Shown in pieces: positions 23,777-30,664 of a DNA stretch of 31,141 nucleotides (positions are counted from its first letter, which is position 1; each line of letters begins with the position of its first letter). The position numbers and the translations under genes are program-made. The stretch is from Ilumatobacteraceae bacterium (GTDB lineage Bacteria > Actinomycetota > Acidimicrobiia > Acidimicrobiales > Ilumatobacteraceae), in the NCBI GenBank assembly GCA_025464045.1, contig JAODBQ010000287.1:1-31141 (forward strand). Reading direction: 5' to 3'. The notes beneath the pieces were generated by a model. That model was not told where the DNA came from and did no database searches. It saw only the letters and a program-made list of their open reading frames with translations.

Positions 23777-25741
23777 CTAGGCGCACTTCCCGTTGTCGCA
23801 CCAGATCTGGTTGCTCTGGTGACGCTGCTGGCCGTACAGGCCGATGCCCGTCGTGCCGTCCGGCAGCTTGTTGGCGCTGATCCCATTGACGTACGGCTGG
23901 CTGATGATCGCCGAGTCGGCCCGGGTCAACCACAGGTTCCACACCTGTGCACCGAACTCCTTGTTGATCGCCTCGGCAGCCGCCTTGCGTGCCGCTGTGT
24001 CGCCGTTGATCTTGATCGTCTCCAGCGCCTGGTCGATGATCGGATCCTGGAACCGCCCGAAGTTCAGCGCTGACGTGCCGATCGGCTTGGCGGCGGCGGT
24101 CGTCCACCACGTGCGCTGCTGGTCGGGATCGACGCCGCTGTGGTTGCGCCAGGTCTGCGCCTGGAACGTCCCGTTGAGGGCGAGGCCGATGTACTGACCC
24201 TGCTCGATCGGGGTGTCCGTGGTCTTCACCTTGTCACCGAATGCGTCGGTCCACATCGCCGCGATCAACTGGACGGACTCGACGTTGAACGGGTCGTTCG
24301 TCGTGTTGAAGGTGAACTCGAGGCTGCTCGTACCTGTCGCCGCCAGGCACGCGTCCATGAACTTCTGCGCCTGGGCGATGTCGAACTTCGGGTAGCCGCT
24401 GTCGGGCAGGTAACCGAGTGAACCCTTCGGGTACGGTCCGTCGGCCGGGGAGGCGATACCGCCGCCGCCGCGCTCCTGCGAGTACCGGTCGCGATCGATC
24501 GCGGCGGCGAGAGCCTGGCGGCAAGGCAGCTGCAGCAGCGGGCTCTTCGCGTTGTCTCCCTTCGGGTCGGCCGCGCCCTGGGCGACGTTGAGGAGGACGT
24601 AGCTGGTCTCCCCGAACTTGTTGCTCGACACGGTCTTCAGGTCCTTGTCGTCCAGCGCGGTCTTGATCGTGTCGGAGTTCGCCGTCGCCATCGCGTCGAT
24701 GTCGCCCGAGCGCACCGCGTTGGAGCGGCTGTCGGCATCGACGTACGCGACGCCCTCGATCCCGTCGAGGTACGGCAGGTCCTCACCGGTGATCCCGTTC
24801 GGGCCACGCCAGTAGTCCGGGTTCTTCGTCGCCTTGAACGAGTTGCCGTTGCCCGGTGTGTACGACTGGAAGGTGAACGCCCCCAGCCCGACTGGCTTGG
24901 CCGGGTCGCCGTTCGCCGCAGTGGCGGCCAGCGCGGCGTCGTAGTGCACGGCCTTCGGGTTGCGTTGCGGCACGTCCGCCAGGCTGGACAGCCACTGCTT
25001 GGAGAACATGTACCCGCACGAGGAATAGGCGTAGTAGGCCGGCAGGGCGACCCATGGTCCACCCTTCGTGGTGATCACCACGTCCTGACCGCTGGCGGTC
25101 GTCTTGTCGATCGCCGCGTACGCGCTCGCGGTCAGCGGGCTGTCCAGGCAGGTGTCGATGTTGAACTTCACCGCGTCGCCGTCGAGTGGCGTGCCGTCCT
25201 GGAACTTGATCCCGTCGCGGATGTGCAGCGTCCACTCCGTGAAGTCGGCGTTGTGGTCGACCGACGTGAGGAGGATCGGCACGACCTCACCCTTGTCGTT
25301 GAGCCCGAAGAGGCTGTCGGAGACGCCCTGCAATTCGAAGAAGCAGCTCCCCGCGCAACTGACGCGGTAGGGCGCCCACGGGTTGGCGCTGTCGGAGTCG
25401 ATGCCGAACACCAACGTCCCACCGTGCACCGGCGCACCGGCGGTGTCGGTCACGGCGTGGTTGGCCAGGTCGCTGCTGCCCGGCGACGTCGAGCCGGTTG
25501 TGGCACCAGTCGAACCAGCCGTGGTTGCGCTCGTCGATCCGCCGGTCGTCGTCGTCGATCCGCCGGTCGTCGTCGTCGATGCGCCGGAGCCGGCCGAGGT
25601 GGCCGCTGTCGTGTCGTTGACGATCGCGCCTGGTGTCGAGGCGGTCGTCTTCGTCGTCGCGTCGCTGCCGCATGCCCCCGCGACAAGCGTCACGACCGTC
25701 AACGTGGCCAGCAGCGCGGAGCTGCGTCTGGTCGAGATCAT
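23777..25741 (-). CDS. ABC transporter substrate-binding lipoprotein, family 5 (peptide/nickel type)
   Basis: A 654-residue exported lipoprotein. Signal RRSSALLATLTVVTLVAGAC puts the lipidated Cys at residue 24; a Thr/Ser/Gly-rich linker (about 25-90, with TTTTGGS repeats) tethers the binding domain. The domain begins GGTLVFGIDSDSANPWAPYR and includes FTEWTLHIRDGIKFQDGTPL, the hallmark of SBP_bac_5 proteins that bind oligopeptides, nickel complexes or other small solutes. CAGSCFFEL and the terminal WCDNGKCA suggest disulfides. The ATG at 25741 with GGGGGAAGA just ahead gives the signal peptide; upstream codons do not. No permease or ATPase gene is adjacent on either side, so the receptor is orphaned within the window. 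Confidence 0.9.
   Translation of the reverse strand: MISTRRSSALLATLTVVTLVAGACGSDATTKTTASTPGAIVNDTTAATSAGSGASTTTTGGSTTTTGGSTSATTAGSTGATTGSTSPGSSDLANHAVTDTAGAPVHGGTLVFGIDSDSANPWAPYRVSCAGSCFFELQGVSDSLFGLNDKGEVVPILLTSVDHNADFTEWTLHIRDGIKFQDGTPLDGDAVKFNIDTCLDSPLTASAYAAIDKTTASGQDVVITTKGGPWVALPAYYAYSSCGYMFSKQWLSSLADVPQRNPKAVHYDAALAATAANGDPAKPVGLGAFTFQSYTPGNGNSFKATKNPDYWRGPNGITGEDLPYLDGIEGVAYVDADSRSNAVRSGDIDAMATANSDTIKTALDDKDLKTVSSNKFGETSYVLLNVAQGAADPKGDNAKSPLLQLPCRQALAAAIDRDRYSQERGGGGIASPADGPYPKGSLGYLPDSGYPKFDIAQAQKFMDACLAATGTSSLEFTFNTTNDPFNVESVQLIAAMWTDAFGDKVKTTDTPIEQGQYIGLALNGTFQAQTWRNHSGVDPDQQRTWWTTAAAKPIGTSALNFGRFQDPIIDQALETIKINGDTAARKAAAEAINKEFGAQVWNLWLTRADSAIISQPYVNGISANKLPDGTTGIGLYGQQRHQSNQIWCDNGKCA
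25531..25588 (-). repeat. 21-bp direct repeat in the lipoprotein linker
   Basis: Two identical 21-bp units (25531-25551, 25552-25572) and a partial third encode successive TTTTGGS-type heptads of the linker. The unit is a multiple of three, so copy-number change would alter linker length without breaking the frame. Confidence 0.8.
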
Positions 25742-26221
25742 TCTTCCCCCCTGTGGTTGAGTTCGGGGCCACCGGCCCCTGTGCCTGCTCGGCAACCGTG
25801 CGCCGATTCCCGCGGTGCCGCGAACGCGCGCCGCACCTCCCCGATGGGTGGTGCAGTGACGCGTTCATCGTTGTTCGCACGCCGTTGGTGCTCGCGAGGC
25901 CGTCGCGATCGGCTCGTGCCACATGCGCAGCCGCTCCGACGATCCCATCGTGTCCCACCCCCCGGTGCCCACCACTACGGGTCACCTTAGAGTTCGATGA
26001 TCAGCGGATGTGGCATCGGACACATCCACGCCCGACGTCGGCGGACTGGATCGCGACGCACGTACAGGGATGCTCCAGCGCCTCATCACATGGAGACCTC
26101 CACCGCCCTGCTCGCCGAGCCGCCAAGCTCGATGTGGTCGACGCGGTCCGCAGCGCCTGACCACGGTTCCTCCCCGTGGCCCTGCTCCCCCACCGGGCCG
26201 GCGATGTACCTTCTGCGTCGG
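25742..26221. other. 480-bp gap between the binding-protein and chrA genes
   Basis: I see no convincing gene here. The part next to 25742 should hold the promoter of the minus-strand lipoprotein gene; a TCTAAG on the minus strand near 25990 is a weak -10 candidate. Small inverted repeats occur: GGATGTG / CACATCC (26006-26012, 26021-26027) and CCACGG / CCGTGG (26161-26166, 26174-26179). The latter could end the chrA message but lacks a T-run. The minus-strand frames through it are Arg/Pro-rich chance frames. Confidence 0.5.
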
Positions 26222-27403
26222 TCAGTGCGGGACCGCGCCGCCGGCAATCGCGATCGCGGCGCCGACGGCGGCCGCGCCGAGCAACGTGGTGACAACGCCG
26301 CGGCCGAGTGCGAACAGTGACAGGCCGGCAGCGACCAGGATCGCGAACTGCCAGGGCTCGGCCAGTGACCGCGCGAGCGGGATCGCCGAGCCGAGAATCG
26401 CACCGATGGCGGCCGGGCCGGCACCTTGCAGGAAGGTCTGCGCAGTGCGGTTTGCTCGTAGCCGGTCGAACCGATCGCCACCGATCAGGATGAACGCGAA
26501 CGATGGCGTGAAGGCGACGGCGGCGGCGAGGAGGCCGCCGCCGATTCCCGCTGCCGCGTAGCCGACTGCCGCGACGGTCTGGGTGACCGGCCCGGGCGTG
26601 ACTTGACCGAGCGCGACGGCGTCGAGGAACTGTGCGGCGGTCATCCAGTGGTAGTGGTCGACGGCGTCGGCGCGCATCATCGGGATGATCACGAACCCTC
26701 CGCCGTAGGCGAGTGCTCCGACCTTGAACGCGGTCCACGCCAGAGCCGCGAGGCTTCCTGTTGCGATGACGGCAGAGCTCGCCAACGGGAATCCGGTCAG
26801 GCCAGCACTGGTAGGGGTCGGTGTGGTGGCGCGGAGCGTGATCTCGATGATCCCGCAGGCGAGCAGGATGGGCGCGAGGTAGCTGCCGATCGTCGCAGCT
26901 GCGGCTGCGCCGGCCGTGGCGTAGACGACCCAGCGCGCGCGGGAGGTGTCTGTCGACCGACGCCATGAAGCTGGGATCAGACCGACGGCGGCGTGGATCG
27001 CCACAGCCGCCACCGCGGCGCCTGCGCCCGCGCCGGCCCCGGCGATCCAGGTTGGCGGCGCGTTCTCGAGGAACAGCGATGCGAGGGCGAGCACGATCGC
27101 CAGACCGGGGAGGATGAACGCGAGCCCGCCAACGAGCGCGCCGGAGCGGCCCCTGACCCGTGAGGCGCAGTAGATGGCGAGTTGGGTCGACGCCGGACCT
27201 GGCAGCAGGTTGCAGGCCACGACGGCGTCCTCGAAATCGACGGCGGTCAACCAATGCCGTCTGGTCACGCACAGGTCGCGGAGCAGGACGATGTGACTCG
27301 GCGGACCGCCGAAGCCGATGCATCCGATTCGCCCCCACTCCTTCGCCACGGTTGTCAGCGTTGCGACGGGCGCGTGATCTCGTTCCTTCGCGCTTCTTGT
27401 CAC
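26222..27403 (-). CDS. chrA: Chromate transporter, two-domain ChrA
   Basis: A 393-residue CHR-family transporter in the long, two-domain form. The first half carries GRIGCIGFGGPPSHIVLL and NLLPGPASTQLA; the second repeats the pattern with FKVGALAYGGGFVIIPMM and GQVTPGPVTQTVAA. The paired FGG/YGG and PGP motifs are the family signatures. About ten to twelve membrane spans are expected. It probably expels chromate in exchange for, or driven by, proton-motive force; some members act on other oxyanions such as sulfate. The GTG at 27403 overlaps the stop of a 33-codon leader ORF. The gene is divergent from the ArsR-ArsC fusion, whose operator lies about 170 bp away, so shared control is possible. 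Confidence 0.9.
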   Translation of the reverse strand: MTRSAKERDHAPVATLTTVAKEWGRIGCIGFGGPPSHIVLLRDLCVTRRHWLTAVDFEDAVVACNLLPGPASTQLAIYCASRVRGRSGALVGGLAFILPGLAIVLALASLFLENAPPTWIAGAGAGAGAAVAAVAIHAAVGLIPASWRRSTDTSRARWVVYATAGAAAAATIGSYLAPILLACGIIEITLRATTPTPTSAGLTGFPLASSAVIATGSLAALAWTAFKVGALAYGGGFVIIPMMRADAVDHYHWMTAAQFLDAVALGQVTPGPVTQTVAAVGYAAAGIGGGLLAAAVAFTPSFAFILIGGDRFDRLRANRTAQTFLQGAGPAAIGAILGSAIPLARSLAEPWQFAILVAAGLSLFALGRGVVTTLLGAAAVGAAIAIAGGAVPH

Positions 27404-27501
27404 GACGGCGGTGGGCCGGACTCGATACCGCTGCCAATCGTCGTGGCAGCGGGCAGCTGGTCGATGTCCATGCGGACGCTGAGGATCTCATTGTCGAACA
27501 T
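27400..27501 (-). CDS. 33-codon leader ORF coupled to chrA
   Basis: This minus-strand frame encodes MFDNEILSVRMDIDQLPA followed by ATTIGSGIESGPPPS. GAGGGGG sits 8 nt ahead of its ATG, a better ribosome binding site than anything before chrA itself, and its TGA overlaps the chrA GTG (GTGA). It may be a short leader that couples translation, or the stump of a longer lost gene. I recognise no family. Confidence 0.45.
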   Translation of the reverse strand: MFDNEILSVRMDIDQLPAATTIGSGIESGPPPS

Positions 27502-27561
27502 CGTTGGTGCCCCCTCGTGGGTACGACGTCAGTCGCCGGCAAGCGACCAGATTCCATCTAC

Positions 27562-27591
27562 TTGACATGAATCAAACTAGTCTGATGTACT
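27562..27591 (+). promoter_or_regulatory. Promoter with an ArsR-type operator palindrome
   Basis: TTGACA (27562-27567), an 18-bp spacer and TGTACT (27586-27591) form the promoter. The 16-bp palindrome ATCAAACTAGTCTGAT (27571-27586; one mismatched pair) fills the spacer, where a bound repressor would block RNA polymerase. The -10 ends six bases before the ATG at 27598 and there is no Shine-Dalgarno sequence, so the message is probably leaderless. Autoregulation by the encoded ArsR domain is the simplest reading. Confidence 0.75.
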
Positions 27592-27597
27592 GTCCGA

Positions 27598-28371
27598 ATG
27601 GAAGCGACGCACCCTCCGGAGATTCTGGGGCTGCTCAGTGACCCGCTTCGATGGCAGCTGATCGCCGAGCTCGGCCGCAGCGATCGCCGCGTCGGTGAGC
27701 TCGTGCAGCTCGTCGGCAAACCGCAGAACGTGGTGTCCTACCACCTGGCCGAGCTCCGGCAAGCTGGCATCGCCACCGCCCGCCGGAGCTCGGCCGATGG
27801 CCGCGACGTCTACTACCGAGCCGACCTGATCCGCTGTCGGGACCTTCTCGGCGAGGCCGGGCACTCGCTCCATCCCGCGCTCTCGCTCGCACCGACGTCG
27901 CCCGGCGAGGTGAAGCCGCGAAGGGCTCGACCGCGAGTGCTGTTCCTGTGCACCGGGAACAGCGCGCGCTCCCAGATCGCCGAAGCCCTCCTCGACCACC
28001 GATCGGCCGGCACCGTCGACGCCCGCAGTGCAGGCAGCCATCCCAAGCCACTGCACCCGAACGCGGTGCGGGTCATGGCTGAGCGCGATGTCGACATCGC
28101 CCGTCGCGCCACGAAGTCGCTCGCGCGCTACACACGGACCCGATTCGACAGGATCGTCACGCTCTGCGACAAGGTCCGCGAGATCTGCCCGCAGTTCCCA
28201 GGGCCGCCGACCGCAGCGCACTGGAGCATCGCCGATCCCGCCGCTGCCGGCGACGACGACGAGGCCACGTACCCCGCGTTCCAACGCGTCGCAGACGAGA
28301 TCGAGAGCCGCGTGGCCCTCCTGCTCGCCGATCTCATGACCCGACCCATTGAAAGGACACACCATGGCTGA
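27598..28371 (+). CDS. ArsR-family regulator fused to arsenate reductase (LMW-PTP type)
   Basis: A 257-residue fusion. Residues 5-88 are an ArsR/SmtB winged helix (LLSDPLRWQLIAELGRSDRR, then KPQNVVSYHLAELRQAGIA). Residues 112-250 are a low-molecular-weight phosphatase-type ArsC. The catalytic loop is CTGNSARS, with Cys118 and Arg124, and Cys190 and Cys197 (CDKVREIC) and Asp213 (SIADP) follow. All five sit 108 positions after Cys10, Arg16, Cys82, Cys89 and Asp105 of the classical S. aureus pI258 ArsC, so the three-cysteine reduction relay looks complete. The enzyme would reduce arsenate to arsenite with thioredoxin or mycothiol. The ArsR half lacks the ELCVCDL metal motif and has only Cys80. 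No arsenite pump gene is nearby; chrA lies on the other side of the shared spacer. Confidence 0.92.
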   Translation: MEATHPPEILGLLSDPLRWQLIAELGRSDRRVGELVQLVGKPQNVVSYHLAELRQAGIATARRSSADGRDVYYRADLIRCRDLLGEAGHSLHPALSLAPTSPGEVKPRRARPRVLFLCTGNSARSQIAEALLDHRSAGTVDARSAGSHPKPLHPNAVRVMAERDVDIARRATKSLARYTRTRFDRIVTLCDKVREICPQFPGPPTAAHWSIADPAAAGDDDEATYPAFQRVADEIESRVALLLADLMTRPIERTHHG

Positions 28372-28750
28372 TCCCGCGATCGTCAGCGTTCGATACCTGG
28401 TCCACGACGTGCAGGCCAGCGTCGACTTCTACACCCAGCACTTCGGGTTCATCGTCGGCATCGCAAGTCCGGCCTTCGCCGATGCCACCCGAGGAAACCT
28501 GCGACTCCTCCTCTCCGGTCCACAGAGCTCGGCCGGCCACGCGATGACCGATGGGGAACGACCCGGCCCCGGAGGTTGGAACCGCATCCACCTCATCGTC
28601 GACGACCTCGACAGCGAGGTCGCCCGCCTCACCGCGGAGGGGGTGCAGTTTCGCAACGACATCGTCACCGGTCCGGGCGGAGCACAAGTCCTTGCAGTCG
28701 ACCCGTCGGGAAACCTCGTCGAGCTGTTCCAACCCGCTGGCACATCGTGA
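28364..28750 (+). CDS. VOC-family protein of the ars locus, metal ligands apparently lost
   Basis: A 128-residue glyoxalase/bleomycin-resistance fold protein (VRYLVHDVQASVDFYTQHFGF, then RIHLIVDDLDSEVARLTAEG, ending VDPSGNLVELFQPAG). At the usual metal-histidine positions I read Ser8 and an Arg, with only the last Glu kept, so a metal-dependent reaction is unlikely; binding of a small molecule is more plausible. There are no cysteines, which argues against an ArsI-type carbon-arsenic lyase. The ATG at 28364 has GAAAGGA (28351-28357) ahead and overlaps the end of the ArsR-ArsC gene by 8 nt, so the two form one operon. Confidence 0.82.
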   Translation: MADPAIVSVRYLVHDVQASVDFYTQHFGFIVGIASPAFADATRGNLRLLLSGPQSSAGHAMTDGERPGPGGWNRIHLIVDDLDSEVARLTAEGVQFRNDIVTGPGGAQVLAVDPSGNLVELFQPAGTS

Positions 28751-28851
28751 ACGCGCAGATGGTGACGCCCGGAATCGAGCACATCGCGCTGAGGGCGCCC
28801 AACCTGGACGAACAGGTGGAGCGCTTGACCAGCGCGTTCGGAGACCAGTGA
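28747..28851 (+). pseudogene. Truncated VOC-family gene remnant
   Basis: A 34-codon frame starts at the GTG that overlaps the previous stop (GTGA). It encodes MVTPGIEHIALRAPNLDEQV and then ERLTSAFG, a good VOC N-terminus including the metal-type His in EHIAL, before stopping after GDQ. The rest of the roughly 120-residue fold is missing and I find no continuation in the next 100 bp in any frame. It looks like the stump of a second VOC gene cut off by deletion. Confidence 0.6.
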
Positions 28852-28950
28852 GGCACATCGCTCGTTGAGACGACGAGCACAGGAGGGGCGGCGATGTCGA
28901 GTGTGCGGCGAAGGAGCGCAGCGTCGCGTCGCTGGATGCCGGTGGGCGCG

Positions 28951-29448
28951 TCAGCGTCTGCGAGTGCCGTCGATGGTCTCGCGGATGATGTCGGCGTGGC
29001 CGGCGTGGTGAGCGGTCTCCTCGATCATGTGCAACGCGACCCACCGCAGGTTCTGGTCGGCCATCTTCGGCCATGCGCACGGCGCGTCGAGATCGAAGGT
29101 GCTCAAGATCTCGTTCGAGGCGGCGATCTGCGCCCGGTAGTCAGCGACGACCGTCTCGACCGTGTCGTTCTCGGTGAGCTGGAAGGTCGGGTCCACCTCC
29201 TCCGACTGCACCTCAGGCCACTCGTCCGGGAAGCTACGGCCGGCCACGATGACCTGGAACCAGCGCCGCTCCCAGATCGCTGAGTGCTTGATCAAGCTCA
29301 GCAGCGACAGCGAGCTCACGGTGGGTGTCATCCGCGCCTGCTCGTCGGTGAGGCCGTGGAGCTTGTCGAGCAGACCCTCGCGTTGGTCGTCGAGGAACTC
29401 GCACAGGCCTGCTCGTTCCGTCTCAGGCGACGCCTTGGATGCCGACAT
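28951..29448 (-). CDS. DinB / DUF664 family protein (mycothiol-transferase type)
   Basis: A 165-residue four-helix-bundle protein of the DinB superfamily, with LSLLSLIKHSAIWERRWF and the closing helix LHMIEETAHHAGHADIIRET that are typical of actinobacterial DUF664 members. His55, His147 or His148, and His151 probably bind the metal. Related proteins use mycothiol or bacillithiol as a thiol cosubstrate for detoxification. The frame runs open upstream through the tandem repeats, but that stretch is repeat-derived and the ATG at 29448 gives a normal N-terminus with a -10-like TACGTT six bases ahead, which suggests a leaderless message. It is convergent with the ars operon and divergent from the VOC gene at 29895. 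Confidence 0.88.
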   Translation of the reverse strand: MSASKASPETERAGLCEFLDDQREGLLDKLHGLTDEQARMTPTVSSLSLLSLIKHSAIWERRWFQVIVAGRSFPDEWPEVQSEEVDPTFQLTENDTVETVVADYRAQIAASNEILSTFDLDAPCAWPKMADQNLRWVALHMIEETAHHAGHADIIRETIDGTRRR

Positions 29449-29454
29449 GCCGAG

Positions 29455-29460
29455 AACGTA
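29455..29460 (-). promoter_or_regulatory. Putative -10 element of a leaderless DinB-family gene
   Basis: Read on the minus strand, TACGTT is followed by six bases (CTCGGC) and the ATG at 29448. There is no ribosome binding site and no clear -35. Confidence 0.4.
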
Positions 29461-29520
29461 CCGACTGGACCGTGTCGATTCTGACGCACAGCCCGTCAGC
29501 CCCCAGCCTCCCAACAGCCA

Positions 29521-29768
29521 GACAAGGTGGGCGCGACATGCGCCACACCCGGCACACCGCGCGCCCACCCTCCCAACAACCAGACAAGGTGGGCGCGACA
29601 TGCGCCACCCCCGGCACACTGCGCGCCCACCCTCCCAGCAACCAGAAAAGGTGGGCGCGACATGCGCCACACCCGGCACACTGCGCGCCCACCCTCCCAG
29701 CAACCAGACAAGGTGGGCGCGACATGCGCCACATCCGGCACACTGCGCGCCCACCCTCCCAGCAACCG
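29521..29768. repeat. Four 62-bp tandem repeats, each with a 10-bp hairpin
   Basis: Units begin at 29521, 29583, 29645 and 29707 and differ from one another at only a few positions; a degenerate part-unit (CCTCCCAACAGCCA) precedes the first at about 29500-29520. Every unit contains GGTGGGCGCG and, 24 or so bases later, CGCGCCCACC, a perfect 10-bp stem, joined to the next by CCTCCCARCAACCAGA. The loop (ACATGCGCCACACCCGGCAC in unit 1) is also conserved. The 62-bp period is not a multiple of three, so the array is not coding in a fixed frame. There are no unique spacers, so it is not a CRISPR array. Confidence 0.93.
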
Positions 29769-29865
29769 CGGTTCCACCACGAGCACCGGTTCGCCTCGGC
29801 AGGCGACGGGGTGTCGGACATCGAACGACACCGGCTCACTACGGTGGCCTGCGGAGGTACCCGTC

Positions 29866-29898
29866 ATGCGAAACGCCAGCGTCGGAATGCCGAAATGA
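29866..29898 (+). CDS. 10-codon leader ORF coupled to the VOC gene
   Basis: GGAGG (29853-29857) lies 8 nt before an ATG that opens MRNASVGMPK. Its TGA overlaps the ATG of the VOC gene at 29895 (ATGA). The VOC gene has no good ribosome binding site of its own, so ribosomes probably arrive by reinitiation from this leader. Confidence 0.5.
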   Translation: MRNASVGMPK

Positions 29899-30629
29899 CT
29901 TCTCAGCTCGTTGCTCTCTGTTTCGATGCGAACGATCCGCTCCGGCTCGCGCGCTTCTGGGCCGAGGCGCTGCGCTGGGACGTCGGTGACGAGACCGGTG
30001 GCGTCGTCAGTCTCGTGCCGACCGACGGCACGAGGTTCCAGATCGATTTCGGGCCTGTCCCGGAACCGAAGGGGCCGTGGGCGAACCGGCTGCACCTCGA
30101 CCTGACCACCACATCCCTCGACGACCAGGCGGAGACGGTCGAGCGATTGATCGAGTTGGGTGGCCGACACATCGACATCGGTCAGGGCCCAGAGGACGAA
30201 CATGTCGTGCTCGCCGACCCCGAGGGCAACGAGCTCTGCATCATCGAGCCGACCAACAACTTCCTCTCGACCTGCGGGCGTCTCGGCTCGATCACATGCG
30301 ATGGGACGCGCGAGGTCGGATGCTTCTGGAGTGCAGCGCTCGGCTGGCCGTTGGTCTGGGATCAGAACGAAGAGACCGCGATCCGCGCACCGGACCTCAC
30401 CGGTCCGATGATCACGTGGGGTGGCGCACCGCTGAACCCGAAGCTCGGGAAGAACAGACTTCATCTCGACATCGCTCCGCTCGCCGACGGCGATCAGCAG
30501 GCCGAAGTCGACCGACTCATCTCGTTGGGGGCGAGGCGAATCGACATCGGCCAGGGCGATGTCGATTGGGCCGTCATGGCCGACCCCGACGACAACGAGT
30601 TCTGTGTGCTGACTCCGCGCCAGCTGTAG
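29895..30629 (+). CDS. Two-domain VOC-family protein
   Basis: A 244-residue protein built of two similar VOC (Glyoxalase_6-like) domains. The first has LVALCFDANDPLRLARFWAE, NRLHLDLTT and LADPEGNELCIIEP; the second has GSITCDGTREVGCFWSAALG, NRLHLDIAP and MADPDDNEFCVLTP. IDIGQG occurs once in each. Actinobacteria carry many such proteins, mostly without known substrates. The frame is open far upstream through the tandem repeats; the ATG at 29895 is chosen because it starts the first domain and overlaps the leader ORF stop. The gene is convergent with an ECF sigma factor gene, a kind that often neighbours small VOC or YCII proteins, but convergence makes an operon link impossible here. Confidence 0.85.
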   Translation: MTSQLVALCFDANDPLRLARFWAEALRWDVGDETGGVVSLVPTDGTRFQIDFGPVPEPKGPWANRLHLDLTTTSLDDQAETVERLIELGGRHIDIGQGPEDEHVVLADPEGNELCIIEPTNNFLSTCGRLGSITCDGTREVGCFWSAALGWPLVWDQNEETAIRAPDLTGPMITWGGAPLNPKLGKNRLHLDIAPLADGDQQAEVDRLISLGARRIDIGQGDVDWAVMADPDDNEFCVLTPRQL

Positions 30630-30664
30630 CCGCGCCCCGTCTCCGGGCTACTTGCTCAGCGGGA

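Larger units (their letters stand above)
29449..29894. other. 446-bp divergent spacer between the DinB and VOC genes
   Basis: The spacer holds the dinB-type gene's promoter (29455-29460 and upstream), a four-unit 62-bp tandem repeat (29521-29768), a possible -10 TACGGT (29840-29845) for rightward transcription, and a 10-codon leader ORF (29866-29898). No larger gene is supported. Confidence 0.7.

Noticed and set aside
25742..26001. Short minus-strand frame (27 codons) before the binding-protein gene, possible leader peptide
   Set aside because: A start with a G-rich stretch ahead exists, but its stop is far from the lipoprotein start and the peptide has no notable feature.
28364..28750. ArsI-type carbon-arsenic lyase
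   Set aside because: The protein is a VOC fold in an ars locus, but it has no cysteines, whereas ArsI binds its substrate through cysteines.
29449..29754. N-terminal extension of the DinB-family protein through the tandem repeats
   Set aside because: The extra residues are translations of the 62-bp repeat; the normal N-terminus begins at the ATG at 29448.
29521..29768. CRISPR array
   Set aside because: The units are contiguous and conserved over their whole length, with no unique spacers and no cas genes in the window.
29439..29894. N-terminal extension of the two-domain VOC protein through the repeats
   Set aside because: Same reason: repeat-derived sequence. The first VOC domain begins at the ATG at 29895.
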